From a virus, in IMG/VR virus record IMGVR_UViG_3300038701_003238, positions 1 through 38,285 of that record: a stretch of 38,285 nucleotides of DNA. One strand, given 5' to 3'. The notes under the pieces are model-generated. The model had not been told where the DNA came from. It saw only the letters and a list, made by a program, of their open reading frames with translations, and made no database searches. A program made the position numbers and the translations under genes. Below are positions 22,883 to 30,428 of the stretch, in pieces; position 1 is the stretch's first letter; each line of letters starts with the position of its first letter.

Positions 22883-23468
22883 ACCGGATAGCGGGAATAT
22901 GCCGTATATACGGGGTAAATCGCTGGCCTGCTGCGGGGTGTGTGCGGGAGTGTGTGCGATCGGCCCCCGGGGGGGTGTTCTGGCCCGCCGGATCGCGTGG
23001 CCGGGGAGGGGGGGAGGCCCCCAGCGGGGAGGAATCGTTGGGGGGTCACCTGGCCTCCATTGTTCCGCACGGTTTTTGGGTCGGGATCCCGCCTGCGGCG
23101 GGCGGGAGCGGCCTTCGGCCGCGTGGCGGGGGCCGCCGCCGGGCCCCTTCGGATGGCCTCCCCTGATCCGGTACAAACGCGCGGATTTCAAAACCCCAAA
23201 ACCCTCCCGGGTATCCCGAGTACGCCCGAAAACCGCCGTGCATCGCCCGAACAGAATTCCCTAGTACACCCACAGAACCCGAAAACCGGCACCCTCCCGA
23301 AACCGGGGTAACGCCTTCTTTGGAGTCGGCAATAGAATCGGGATCAGTTTGGGTCGCGAACGGGTTTGCTCGGATTCGGTTTGGTGCCGAAACGCGGCTC
23401 GGGCAGTCCGCGTGCGCGTCGCTGCCGGGTGTCTCCCGGATGGGCGCGGTGCGGGCGGCCCGCGGGCT

Positions 23469-23485
23469 TCTCCACGGGCCGTGGT
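23469..23485. repeat. Repeat C before large terminase
   Basis: TCTCCACGGGCCGTGGT, identical to 29046-29062 and, in reverse, to 20016-20032. Palindromic core CCACGGGCCGTGG. It lies 57 bp before the large terminase start. Confidence 0.75.
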
Positions 23486-23541
23486 GAACGCGGAATTCGG
23501 CGGCTTTGCGGAGGGTGCGCGTTGGTAGCGTTCGATCCGAG

Positions 23542-25122
23542 ATGGTCGAACACGCCAAGAGCTCGGTGGACGCGGCGACGCTCGAGCGGGTGCTCGATAT
23601 CGCGCGGCAGCTGCAGCGCGAGCGTGGGTACAACCGCCTTCAGACCGAGTACTGGTACACGAACGAGGAGCGGCCGGGCGAGGGCGGGCCGTACGGCTGG
23701 CAGCTCGAGTTCCACGCCTCCCAGGGGCGGGCGCGAGAGCGGGCGATGATCGCGGCCAACCGTGTGGGCAAGAGCCGCACGGCCGACGCCGAGCTGGCGA
23801 TGCACCTCACCGGGATCTACCCGCCGTGGTGGCGCGGGCTCGGGATCGCGACGATCGACCACCCGATCGACTGCTGGTGCGCTTCGGAGTCGAACGAGGC
23901 CAGCCGCGATATCAACCAGGTCAACCTGCTCGGCGACACGCTCGACCGGGAGCTGATGGGCACGGGCTGGATCCCGCGCGAGTGCATCGACTTCGACTCG
24001 ATCCGCTACCGCTCGTGCGGCGTCACCGGCGTGATCGACAACATGCGCGTGCTGCACAAGCCGACGGGCAAGTGGTCGCGCCTGGCGTTCAAGAGCTACG
24101 AGCAGAAAGCGTCGAAGTTCCAGGGCACGGCCAAGCACCTGATCCGCCTCGACGAGCAGCCGCCCGACGATGTGGCGGCCGAGTGCAAGATGCGCACGAT
24201 CACCACCGGCGGGCAGATGATCGAGACCTTCACCCCGCTCAAGGGCATGACCACGCGCGTGCAGCATTACCTCGAGGGCGGTGAGGGCGTGTTCTGTCTG
24301 ACGGTCGGCTGGGACGATGCGCCGCACCTCACCGAGGCCATCAAGGCCGAGGCTCTGCGCGGTCTGCCCCCGCACGAGATCGAGGCGCGGACCAAGGGCA
24401 CGCCCGTGATGGGCGAGGGCCTGATCCTCCCGATCCAGTGGGACACGGTCGCGGCGGATCTGCCGCCCGGCGGCGTGCCCGGGTACTGGCGTCAGATCTG
24501 CGGGATCGACTTCGGGTTCGATCACCCCGCGGCCGCGGTGTGGATCGCGTACGACGCCGATCGCGACTGCGTCTGGATGGTCGACGCCTACCGCGAGCGC
24601 CACTGGACCGCCCCCCAGCACGCGGCCAGGATCAACGCCCGCGGGCGGTGGATCCCCGTCGCCTGGCCGCACGACGGCCTGCAGGCGGAGAAGTCGAGCG
24701 GGCGCACGCTCTGCGAGCAGTACCGCGACGCGAAGGTGAACATGCTCTACGAGTCGGCGCGGTACGACGACGACACCGGCGGCCGCCAGGATGTGGAGCC
24801 GTGGGTCGTCGACCTGGTCGAGCGGTGCCGCACGGGACGCTTCCGCGTCGTGCGCGGCGACGCGATGCGGCTCCTGGTCGACGAGGCCCGCATGTGGCAC
24901 CGCAAGAACGGCCGGATCAACGCGGTGCGCGACGATGTGATCGCGGCCCTGCGCTACGCGATGATGATGGTCCGCTACGCGCGGACCGAGGCGGAAGCGC
25001 TCGAGGTCCGCAGCGAGCGGACCACCGGCGCGCTCGATGATCCGCCGGCGGGCGCGTTCGGGGCGGGCGCAAACGACTTCGATCCTGCAATCTGCGGCAT
25101 GGCCGTGAGGGAGGTCGCCTGA
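23542..25122 (+). CDS. Terminase large subunit
   Basis: 526 aa from ATG 23542. DNA-packaging ATPase and nuclease. ATPase part: Walker A variant AANRVGKS (residues 71-78, Lys77), Walker B HLIRLDEQP with D204-E205, and a coupling region near ETFTPLKGMT. Nuclease part (RNase H-like): GIDFGFDHPAA with D323, and DDVIAALRYAMM with D464-D465. The N-terminus EYWYTNEERPGEGGPYGWQL and QLEFHASQGRARERAMIAAN resembles T7-like/BPP-1-like podovirus terminases. There is only a weak ribosome site. It overlaps the next gene by one base (TGATG). It starts the long late operon, directly after the attP region. Confidence 0.95.
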   Translation: MVEHAKSSVDAATLERVLDIARQLQRERGYNRLQTEYWYTNEERPGEGGPYGWQLEFHASQGRARERAMIAANRVGKSRTADAELAMHLTGIYPPWWRGLGIATIDHPIDCWCASESNEASRDINQVNLLGDTLDRELMGTGWIPRECIDFDSIRYRSCGVTGVIDNMRVLHKPTGKWSRLAFKSYEQKASKFQGTAKHLIRLDEQPPDDVAAECKMRTITTGGQMIETFTPLKGMTTRVQHYLEGGEGVFCLTVGWDDAPHLTEAIKAEALRGLPPHEIEARTKGTPVMGEGLILPIQWDTVAADLPPGGVPGYWRQICGIDFGFDHPAAAVWIAYDADRDCVWMVDAYRERHWTAPQHAARINARGRWIPVAWPHDGLQAEKSSGRTLCEQYRDAKVNMLYESARYDDDTGGRQDVEPWVVDLVERCRTGRFRVVRGDAMRLLVDEARMWHRKNGRINAVRDDVIAALRYAMMMVRYARTEAEALEVRSERTTGALDDPPAGAFGAGANDFDPAICGMAVREVA

Positions 25123-25334
25123 TGAGCGGTCTGGTTTCGTTATTCCGTGGGCCGGAGAAGCCCGGTCCCGCCCCCACCAACAACAGCGAGGAGGTGCGCC
25201 GGCGCGAGGCCGAGCGGCGCATGCAGGCCGCGATCGCGTCGGGGCGCGGGAGCACGATCCTGACGGGCGAGCGCGAGCGCACCGGCGAGGGCGGCCTCGC
25301 GCCCTTGGGCACGAAAACGCTTTTGGGGAGCTGA
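25122..25334 (+). CDS. Small conserved protein between terminase and portal
   Basis: 70 aa, ATG 25122 overlapping the terminase stop. Charged helix (RRREAERRMQAAIASGRGST) followed by the C-terminal GTKTLLGS. I know 60-90 aa proteins with an ending like 'GRxSTILTG...LGxxTLLG' at this same locus in many podoviruses; their role is unknown. Coupled by position and spacing (3-base gap) to the portal gene. Confidence 0.7.
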   Translation: MSGLVSLFRGPEKPGPAPTNNSEEVRRREAERRMQAAIASGRGSTILTGERERTGEGGLAPLGTKTLLGS

Positions 25335-25337
25335 GCG

Positions 25338-26999
25338 ATGCAAGCGTTCGACGAGGCGAAGTTTCGCGATGTGGATCGCACGGTTTCGGATCTCAAGGCC
25401 GACCGCCAGCGCTACGAGGGCGATTGGCGCGAGATCGCCGAGCTGGTCGCACCGGGCAAAGCCTGGGATGAGCACGAGACCCGCAATTCCGACCGGCACC
25501 GGGCGCAGGCGTACACGCGCCTGTTCGACACGACCGCGATCGACGCCAGCGATCGGATGGCCGCGGCGTTCGGGCACCTCCTGTTCAACAAGGGGACATC
25601 GTGGTTCCAGTATGGCCTCGACGATCCGGACCTCGCGGCCCGTCCGCTCGAACACGCCTGGCTGCAACGCGAGCGCGACCGTGCGCTCTCGGTGCTCGCG
25701 ATGCCCGAGACCAAGAGCTACACGGCGCTCAACGAGACCGTCGACGAGCTCTGCGATTTCGGCACGGGCGTCTTGTTCCTGGGCGACGATCAGCGGCGCA
25801 TGTTCCGGCCGATCGCGCGGCCCCTCTCGGAGTGCTGGATCGCCGAGGACGAGGCGGGCACCGTCGACACGCTCTGCCGCGAGTACCGCATGCCGGCGTG
25901 GCGGGCGGTGCGCGAGTTCGGCGACCGGGCCGTGCAAGCGAAGAAGCACATGGAGCAGGATCGGCCCAACGAGTGCGTGACGATCCGGCATGTGGTCGAG
26001 CCGCGCGATGCGGCGAAGATGCGCCCGGGCTCGATCAAGCGGACCGAGCTCGCGTTCGCGAGCGTGTATTTCGAGGTCGAGTCGAAGTCGACGCTGCGCG
26101 AGGGGGGCTTCCGGCGCTTCCCCTACGCGGTGCCCCGGATCTCCAAGGCCGCGGGCAGCTGCTACGGCCGCCCGCCGGCGTTCAAGCACCTGGGCGCGAT
26201 CCGCACGATCAACGCGGTGGCGCGGGCCAAGCTGCGCATCACCCAGAAGGTTGCCGAGCCGCCCCTGATTGCGCCCGACGACGGCGTGCTCGGCAAGCGG
26301 ATCAACACGATGCCCGGCGGGGTGACCTTCGTCCGCCGCGGCATGGGCAAGGACCAGGGGCCGAGGCCGCTGCAGACCGGCGCGAACCCGGTGGCGGCCG
26401 ACGAGCTGCAGCAGCAGCTGGCCGATCAGCTCCGCCGCGCGTTCTACATCGACCTGCTCGAGCTGCCGATGCTCGACCGGATGACGGCGACGGAGGTGGC
26501 TTCGCGTCAGTCGGCTTCGCTGGCGGTGCTCAACCCGATCACCGAGCGTATGGAGACCGAGCTGCTCATGCCGGTCACCCTCGCCGTGTTCGACTGGATG
26601 CGGCGCATGGGCGCGACCTCGCCGGCTCCCGAGTCGATCCGCGGCCGGCCGCTGCGCGTCGGGTATGTGGGGCAGCTGGCGATGAGCCGCGTCGCGTCGC
26701 GGGTGACGGATATCCAGCGGTGGCTCACCGGCGTGGTCGCGCAGGTGGCGCAGTTCGATCCCGAGGTGCTCGACGCCGTCGACACCGACGCGATCGTGCG
26801 CTCCGCCGCTCGGGATCTCGGCATCCCGACCGATTCGATCCGTCCGGGCGAGGTGGTCGAGGCGGTTCGCCGGATGCGCAGCGAGCAGCAGCAGCAGCAG
26901 CAGGCCGTCGAGCAGACCGCGGTCACGGCCGGCGCGCTGCGTGACGGCGCGGCGGCGAGCAAGGATCTCGGTCTGACCCGCGTCGGGGGTGCCGCCTGA
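25338..26999 (+). CDS. Portal (head-tail connector) protein
   Basis: 553 aa; GGGGAG 8 bases before ATG 25338. T7 gp8-like portal (Head-tail connector family): N-terminal LKADRQRYEGDWREIAELVA, then RLFDTTAIDASDRMAAAFGH, a typical 'sLfDstai.a.e.laa.l..lLf..g..WF' segment (LLFNKGTSWFQYGL), and the GTGVLFLGDD and RPLSECWIAEDEAGTVDTLC parts of the clip/stem. The C-terminus has a glutamine run (QQQQQQ) and a barrel helix. It forms the dodecameric vertex for DNA packaging and tail attachment. Located after the terminase and before the scaffold as in T7. One-base overlap with the next gene. Confidence 0.92.
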   Translation: MQAFDEAKFRDVDRTVSDLKADRQRYEGDWREIAELVAPGKAWDEHETRNSDRHRAQAYTRLFDTTAIDASDRMAAAFGHLLFNKGTSWFQYGLDDPDLAARPLEHAWLQRERDRALSVLAMPETKSYTALNETVDELCDFGTGVLFLGDDQRRMFRPIARPLSECWIAEDEAGTVDTLCREYRMPAWRAVREFGDRAVQAKKHMEQDRPNECVTIRHVVEPRDAAKMRPGSIKRTELAFASVYFEVESKSTLREGGFRRFPYAVPRISKAAGSCYGRPPAFKHLGAIRTINAVARAKLRITQKVAEPPLIAPDDGVLGKRINTMPGGVTFVRRGMGKDQGPRPLQTGANPVAADELQQQLADQLRRAFYIDLLELPMLDRMTATEVASRQSASLAVLNPITERMETELLMPVTLAVFDWMRRMGATSPAPESIRGRPLRVGYVGQLAMSRVASRVTDIQRWLTGVVAQVAQFDPEVLDAVDTDAIVRSAARDLGIPTDSIRPGEVVEAVRRMRSEQQQQQQAVEQTAVTAGALRDGAAASKDLGLTRVGGAA

Positions 27000-27538
27000 T
27001 GGCTCTGCCCGATGGTGGATACGACCCGGACGACGATCGCGGTCCCCTCGATGAGGATCCGCAGGACCAGGTGCGCCGCGAGCGGAGGGTGTACCGCGCC
27101 GCGATGTTCGAGAACGAGTATGGCCGCCGGGTCATGCGGGCGATGGTCGAGGCGGTGCTGCTCGAGGACAGCTTCGAGCTCGCCGATGGCGACCCGGTCC
27201 GCATGGCCTACCTCGAGGGGCGGCGGTCGGTCGTTCGCGACCTGCTCCGCAAGGGCGGTCTGCAGCTGCAACTTGTGTCCGGTGAGCATCGAGGCGAGCC
27301 GGCGAATTCCTTTCCAGTGACGGAGCCAGACGATGAACCCGCCAGCCACACCAACCACACCCGCGACACCGACCACGCCGACGACGCCAGCGACGCCGAC
27401 GACGCCAACCACGCCATCAGTGCCGACGGCGCCCGCGACACCGACCTCGCCGGCGACGCCAGCCACACCCGCGACGCCGACCACGCCGACGACACCGGCC
27501 ACACCGGCGGCGCCGGCGACGCCCGCCGGGGGGGCTGA
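26999..27538 (+). CDS. Bbp19-like structural protein with repeat-encoded tail
   Basis: 179 aa; ATG 26999 overlaps the portal stop. Residues ~25-95 fit a small phage family known from Bordetella phage BPP-1 Bbp19: YRAAMFENEYGRRVMRAMVE, then DPVRMAYLEGRRSVVRDLLR ('F-x-[TS]-x-x-G-x-x-V-L' and 'F-x-E-G-x-R-x-[LV]-V'). The last ~68 residues, from 27333, are Asp/His/Thr/Ala-only and come from a simple-sequence region that in another frame codes the scaffold's N-terminus. So 206 bp are dual-coding. The real protein may be functionally the first ~110 residues with an unselected tail. Confidence 0.72.
   Translation: MALPDGGYDPDDDRGPLDEDPQDQVRRERRVYRAAMFENEYGRRVMRAMVEAVLLEDSFELADGDPVRMAYLEGRRSVVRDLLRKGGLQLQLVSGEHRGEPANSFPVTEPDDEPASHTNHTRDTDHADDASDADDANHAISADGARDTDLAGDASHTRDADHADDTGHTGGAGDARRGG
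27333..27535. repeat. Trinucleotide-like simple repeat, dual-coding
   Basis: About 200 bp made of 3-bp periodic units such as ACCACGCCGACG and GCGACGCC. Frame 3 gives (T-P-A)n for the scaffold start; frame 2 gives D/H/T/A for the end of the preceding gene. The minus strand is open too (GVVGVAG-type). Such a tract is prone to slippage, so its length may vary between phage relatives. Confidence 0.85.
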
Positions 27539-28328
27539 TCGTCAGGGATTTTGGTCGCAGCTCACCGATGAGCAGTTCAACGCGGTGCCCGAGGAGCTTC
27601 GCGAGGCGAAGTCGCTCGGGCAGTTCAAGTCGATCGAGGATCTGCTCAAGGGTTATGTGCAGACCAAAGCGATGGTCGGCGCGAAGTCGGTCGTGGTGCC
27701 GAGCAAGAACGCGACGCCCGAGCAGCGCGAGGAGTTTTTCAAGGCGATCGGACGGCCCGACCAGGCCGCCGAGTACGACGCGCCCGCCTCGGATGCGCTG
27801 CCCGACGGCTACACGATGGGCGAGACAGATCTCAACCACCTGCGCACGGTGGCGCACGGGCTCGGGCTGAGCAAGGCCCAGGGGGAGCAGTTGATCGGCG
27901 AGTACGCCAAGCTGCACGCCCAGCAGCTGGCCGGCGAGCAGCAGCAGATGCTGCAGCGGCACACCGACGCCGAGAAACAGCTGCGCGCGGAGTGGGGCGG
28001 TGAGTTCGACGCGAGGCTCGACACGGCCAAGCTCGCGATCAAAGAGCTCGGCGGCGACGCGCTCGTTGCCGAGCTCGAGAGCTCGCGGCTCGGCGATCAT
28101 CCCGAGATCGTCAAGGCGTTCTACAAGGTCGGCCAGATGATCGGCGATGACCCCGGCCTGGTCACTTCCGGAACGGCCAGGCTCTCGGTCGCGCCGGTCG
28201 AGGCGAAGCAGAAGATCGCGCAGCTCAAGAGCGACTCCGATTTCATCCGGCGGCGTGATCGGGGCGAGAAGGGCGCGGTGGATGAGTGGAATCGACTGCA
28301 CCAGATCGCGTACTCCTCGACCAGCTGA
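27333..28328 (+). CDS. Scaffolding protein, T7 gp9-like
   Basis: 331 aa; GGAG 7 bases before ATG 27333. The first ~67 residues are a Thr-Pro-Ala tract of TPATPTTP-type repeats, presumably disordered. Then a typical podovirus scaffold follows: FWSQLTDEQFNAVPEELREA, FKSIEDLLKGYVQTKAMVGA, then a long acidic helical part and a basic C-terminal helix (SDSDFIRRRDRGEKGAVDEW) that binds capsid protein. The segment 'SIEDLLKGYVQTKAMVG' with 'LPDGYTMGETDL' is characteristic of scaffolds. It lies before the capsid gene as in T7. The N-terminal repeat overlaps the preceding gene in another frame. Confidence 0.82.
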   Translation: MNPPATPTTPATPTTPTTPATPTTPTTPSVPTAPATPTSPATPATPATPTTPTTPATPAAPATPAGGADRQGFWSQLTDEQFNAVPEELREAKSLGQFKSIEDLLKGYVQTKAMVGAKSVVVPSKNATPEQREEFFKAIGRPDQAAEYDAPASDALPDGYTMGETDLNHLRTVAHGLGLSKAQGEQLIGEYAKLHAQQLAGEQQQMLQRHTDAEKQLRAEWGGEFDARLDTAKLAIKELGGDALVAELESSRLGDHPEIVKAFYKVGQMIGDDPGLVTSGTARLSVAPVEAKQKIAQLKSDSDFIRRRDRGEKGAVDEWNRLHQIAYSSTS

Positions 28329-28388
28329 TCGAGCGCGGGACGGTGAGCACACTTGCGGCCGCGGGCCGTGCAATGAAAGGGCCAGCCA

Positions 28389-28976
28389 ATGTCTGGAAAA
28401 CAGAACGCGAAGAAGCAGAACGCGCAAGGGGGCGGCGCAGACGCCCTCGAGGAAGCCAAGCCGGCGGAGAGCGAGCTCGTGAGTTCGGAGCCGGTTGTCG
28501 AGGCGATGGAAGCGAAGTCGTCGGACCCTGGGCTCGGATCAGCCGAGACCACGCCACCCGGCGATGTGCCCGATTTCGACGAATTTCGTGACGCATTGAG
28601 AGCCGAGAATGAGCGTTGGTTTGCCGCGCTGCGCGACGGGCTGGCTGCTTCGGCGGCAAAGGATGTTGGTGTCGGCGATCGCGTGCTGGTGTACGCGCCC
28701 GCGTTCGGTCACACGATCCATGTGCGCGGCGAGGGGCTCAAGGTCGAGCCGAAATGGCAGTGTGAAGCGCGTCCCGGGTTTGTGATGCGTGTTCACCGGC
28801 GTGACGGTTCGATCGAGCTCGATGTGCGCGTGCTTGCGGACACCGATACCGACCGCGTCGCGGAGTCGATGCCGATGGTGCTGGGTGTGCGTCTGCTCGA
28901 GATCACGCCCCGTGATCCCTCGCCGGTCCCGCCGAGCGGCGTCGTGGCGAAGCCGGTCGCGATCCTGAACGAGTGA
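28389..28976 (+). CDS. Hypothetical late protein with embedded repeat B
   Basis: 195 aa; AAAGGG site before ATG 28389. The N-terminal ~60 residues are charged and low-complexity and contain SDPGLGSAETTPPGD, encoded by a decayed repeat B (28527-28561). The C-terminal ~130 residues are a compact β-rich domain (VGDRVLVYAPAFGHTIHVRG; VMRVHRRDGSIELDVRVLAD) that looks like an SH3/OB-like barrel. No named family recognised. Position between scaffold and capsid suggests a head-assembly or structural part, but this is context only. A strong terminator follows at 29028. Confidence 0.65.
   Translation: MSGKQNAKKQNAQGGGADALEEAKPAESELVSSEPVVEAMEAKSSDPGLGSAETTPPGDVPDFDEFRDALRAENERWFAALRDGLAASAAKDVGVGDRVLVYAPAFGHTIHVRGEGLKVEPKWQCEARPGFVMRVHRRDGSIELDVRVLADTDTDRVAESMPMVLGVRLLEITPRDPSPVPPSGVVAKPVAILNE
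28527..28561. repeat. Repeat B relative inside 28389-28976 gene
   Basis: GGCTCGG (28531-28537), 3-nt loop-like ATC, then AGCCGAG and ACCACGCCACCCGG, matching the right half of the 19974-20010 element. In frame within the gene; adds the peptide LGSAETTPPG. Confidence 0.6.
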
Positions 28977-29027
28977 GCTCGAGCGTTTCGGAGCGGCGGC
29001 GGAGCCTCCTTGTCCGTTCGTCGATTG

Positions 29028-29074
29028 CCACCACGGCGAGCCGTGTCTCCACGGGCCGTGGTGGTTTTCGTTTT
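29028..29074 (+). terminator. Strong terminator before capsid gene
   Basis: CCACCACGGC (29028-29037) pairs perfectly with GCCGTGGTGG (29055-29064), followed by TTTTCGTTTT (29065-29074). The right arm is a repeat C copy. It divides scaffold-side and capsid-side transcripts, so the capsid gene is either read through or has its own promoter. Confidence 0.85.
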
Positions 29075-29316
29075 GGGTCTTGAACCTCGGGGCCGGTCCG
29101 CCGATGCTTCGTTTCAGCAGGAGCCGTGAGACTACCTGCGACGGTCGGCAGCCGACGGCGCACCCCCCTTCTGAGGACAGACAGAGGGCGGGAGTCGCAA
29201 GTCGGGAGGCCGCTCCGGCGCGGGCCTTGATGGCGAAGCGACTCGTGCTGCGTCGACCGGAGCCGGTTCTCTTCTGGGGAGCGGCTTCCGGCGACGAGTG
29301 CCCCCGGCCGCGAGCG

Positions 29317-29343
29317 GCTGCGCCCACCTCCTCCGGGCGCAGC
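29317..29343 (+). other. Stem-loop with anti-Shine-Dalgarno loop upstream of capsid gene
   Basis: GCTGCGCCC (29317-29325) and GGGCGCAGC (29335-29343) make a perfect 9-bp stem. The 9-nt loop is ACCTCCTCC, which is complementary to a Shine-Dalgarno GGAGG. It lies 80 bases before the capsid start codon and could pair with ribosome sites in cis or trans. Function inferred. Confidence 0.6.
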
Positions 29344-29422
29344 CGTGCGGCGGACTAGGCCCAGCGAACCCTCCATGTTCACGATGGGGGCCGCTGAGTC
29401 GGCCCCGATGGGGATCGCTCCA

Positions 29423-30334
29423 ATGAGCCAAATCCAAACGCTGTGGGTCGAGCAGTTCAACTCGAACCTCGACATTACGCCGCAGCAGCTCACCTCGAAG
29501 CTGCTCGGCACCGTGACAACCAAGTTCAATGTGAACGCCGAGACCGCCTGGTACGACACGACCGGCGTCGCCGAGGGCGAGGACGATCCGGCACGCTACG
29601 CCGACGCGCCCAACAATGTGAAGAGCCGTGAGCGTCGCGGCCTGGTGCCTCGCAAGAGCCACACCGGCGAGGTGTACGACACGCTCGACCAGCTCCGCAT
29701 GCTGGCCGACCCGACCAACGAGGACATGGTCGCGATGCGTGCGTACTGCGCACGCAAGATCGACTTCCGGATCTCGCGGGCGGCCGTCGGCCTCGCGCTC
29801 ACCCGCGACTCGCAGGGCGAGACTTCCAATGTGGCGTTCGACACGGCCACCAAGCGCGTCGCCGTCAATGTGATGAACAAGGGCGAGTCGCCGGCGAACA
29901 CGGGCCTCAATGTGGGCAAGATCGCCAAGGGGCTCGAGCTGCTCTCGGGCGCCGAGATCGAGCCGAGCACCGACGAGATCTGGTGCGTGATCGGCAACCA
30001 GCAGGCCAACGATCTGATCCAGGAGGTCAAGGTCGGGTCGAGCGACTACAACTCGCTGATGCCCATGATGACCGGCCAGATCGGCCGCTACATGGGCGTC
30101 AACTTCATCCGGTACGGCAACCTGCAGGTGCCCGTCACCAACCAGCGGCAGTGCCTGATGTACACGACCCGCGCGATCGTCGCCGGCTTCCTCGGATCGC
30201 AGCCCATCGAGGGCAAGATGTGGAAGCGCAGCGACCTCGCCGACGAGCCCTGGTACGGCTACGCCAAGACCGAGGTCGGCGCGGTGCGCCGTCACGATGT
30301 GGGCGTCGTCGACATTCTCTGCCTCGAGGTCTGA
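29423..30334 (+). CDS. Major capsid protein
   Basis: 303 aa from ATG 29423, chosen because GGGG is 9 bases upstream and the sequence from here (SQIQTLWVEQFNSNLDITPQ) looks like a capsid start; earlier in-frame ATGs at 29375 and 29408 are possible. Features of temperate-podovirus capsids: AETAWYDTTGVAEGEDDPAR, then VPRKSHTGEVYDTLDQLRML, ILTLE-type helix ISRAAVGLALTRDSQGE and the late conserved GSQPIEGKMWKRSDLADEPW followed by YGYAKTEVGAVRRHD. It should make the icosahedral shell (HK97 fold by family). It follows scaffold as expected. Two short hairpins (30342-30359, 30398-30414) lie in the gap to the next gene. Confidence 0.85.
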   Translation: MSQIQTLWVEQFNSNLDITPQQLTSKLLGTVTTKFNVNAETAWYDTTGVAEGEDDPARYADAPNNVKSRERRGLVPRKSHTGEVYDTLDQLRMLADPTNEDMVAMRAYCARKIDFRISRAAVGLALTRDSQGETSNVAFDTATKRVAVNVMNKGESPANTGLNVGKIAKGLELLSGAEIEPSTDEIWCVIGNQQANDLIQEVKVGSSDYNSLMPMMTGQIGRYMGVNFIRYGNLQVPVTNQRQCLMYTTRAIVAGFLGSQPIEGKMWKRSDLADEPWYGYAKTEVGAVRRHDVGVVDILCLEV

Positions 30335-30341
30335 TCCGGTC

Positions 30342-30414
30342 CCCCTGTTTTCGCAGGGGCGGGCAGGGTTATCGACGGCAACACGATGAACCAGTAGCGC
30401 GGCTTTTCGCCGCG
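30342..30414 (+). other. Two hairpins between capsid and next gene
   Basis: CCCCTG-TTTTCG-CAGGGG (30342-30359) and CGCGGC-TTTTC-GCCGCG (30398-30414). Neither is followed by a T-run, so they are more likely mRNA stabilising or processing sites that help keep capsid mRNA abundant than terminators. Confidence 0.4.
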
Positions 30415-30428
30415 AGAAAGTCACAACG

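Larger units (their letters stand above)
22674..22962. other. attP: Putative phage attachment site attP with arm-type repeats
   Basis: Left arm: two tandem 12-bp units starting TGTGTG, at 22674-22685 and TGTGTGCGATCG at 22686-22697. Right arm: TGTGTGCGGGAG at 22939-22950 and TGTGTGCGATCG at 22951-22962. So each side has two units in 12-bp phase, and the second unit is identical on both sides. Between them: the tRNA-Gly-derived core (22836-22882), decamer iterons (22701-22734), a 21-bp-spaced repeat (22770-22804) and the palindrome CCGTATATACGG (22902-22913). This is the expected build of a lambda-type attP. Confidence 0.8.
22324..23541. promoter_or_regulatory. 1.2-kb non-coding region holding terminator and attP
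   Basis: No convincing gene on either strand; the apparent frames are shadows of GC-rich repeats and of the tRNA fragment. From left: integrase terminator (22370-22402), attP arms, iterons and core (22674-22962), then a hairpin-rich stretch (CCCGCC/GGCGGG at 23088-23102; GCGGCC/GGCCGC with TTC loop at 23108-23122), and repeat C at 23469-23485 before the large terminase. The region 22605-22660 is relatively AT-rich, possibly for bending near the attP arm. A late promoter for the terminase should be somewhere in 23300-23540, but I see no clear one. Confidence 0.6.
28977..29422. promoter_or_regulatory. 446-bp gap before capsid gene: terminator and structured leader
   Basis: No convincing gene. 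Starts with a terminator (29028-29074) containing repeat C. Next comes ~240 bp of hairpin-rich sequence, including the stem-loop with an anti-Shine-Dalgarno loop (29317-29343) and a 7-bp hairpin GGGGCCG/CGGCCCC (29387-29406) that ends 16 bases before the capsid start. A -35-like TTGAAC near 29080 has no good -10. A short open frame here (29080-29358) is Arg/Pro/Ser-rich and not gene-like. Confidence 0.5.

Noticed and set aside
22836-22920. Complete tRNA-Gly gene
   Set aside because: Only the 3' half fits; no D-arm or matching 5' acceptor strand follows, so it is treated as the attP core.
22643-23191. 182-aa minus-strand ORF in attP region
   Set aside because: Pro/Arg-rich shadow, runs through arm repeats and tRNA core.
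22758-23264. 168-aa plus-strand frame over the attP region
   Set aside because: Its recognisable part (RSDSNRQ-like) is the classic translation of a tRNA antisense strand; the rest is GC-rich hairpins.
26507-27502. 331-aa minus-strand ORF with GVVGVAG repeats
   Set aside because: Antisense of the simple repeat and the portal gene; open only because of the repeat's composition.
29080-29358. 92-aa ORF before the capsid gene
   Set aside because: No ribosome site, Arg/Pro/Ser-rich, overlaps several hairpins; looks non-coding.
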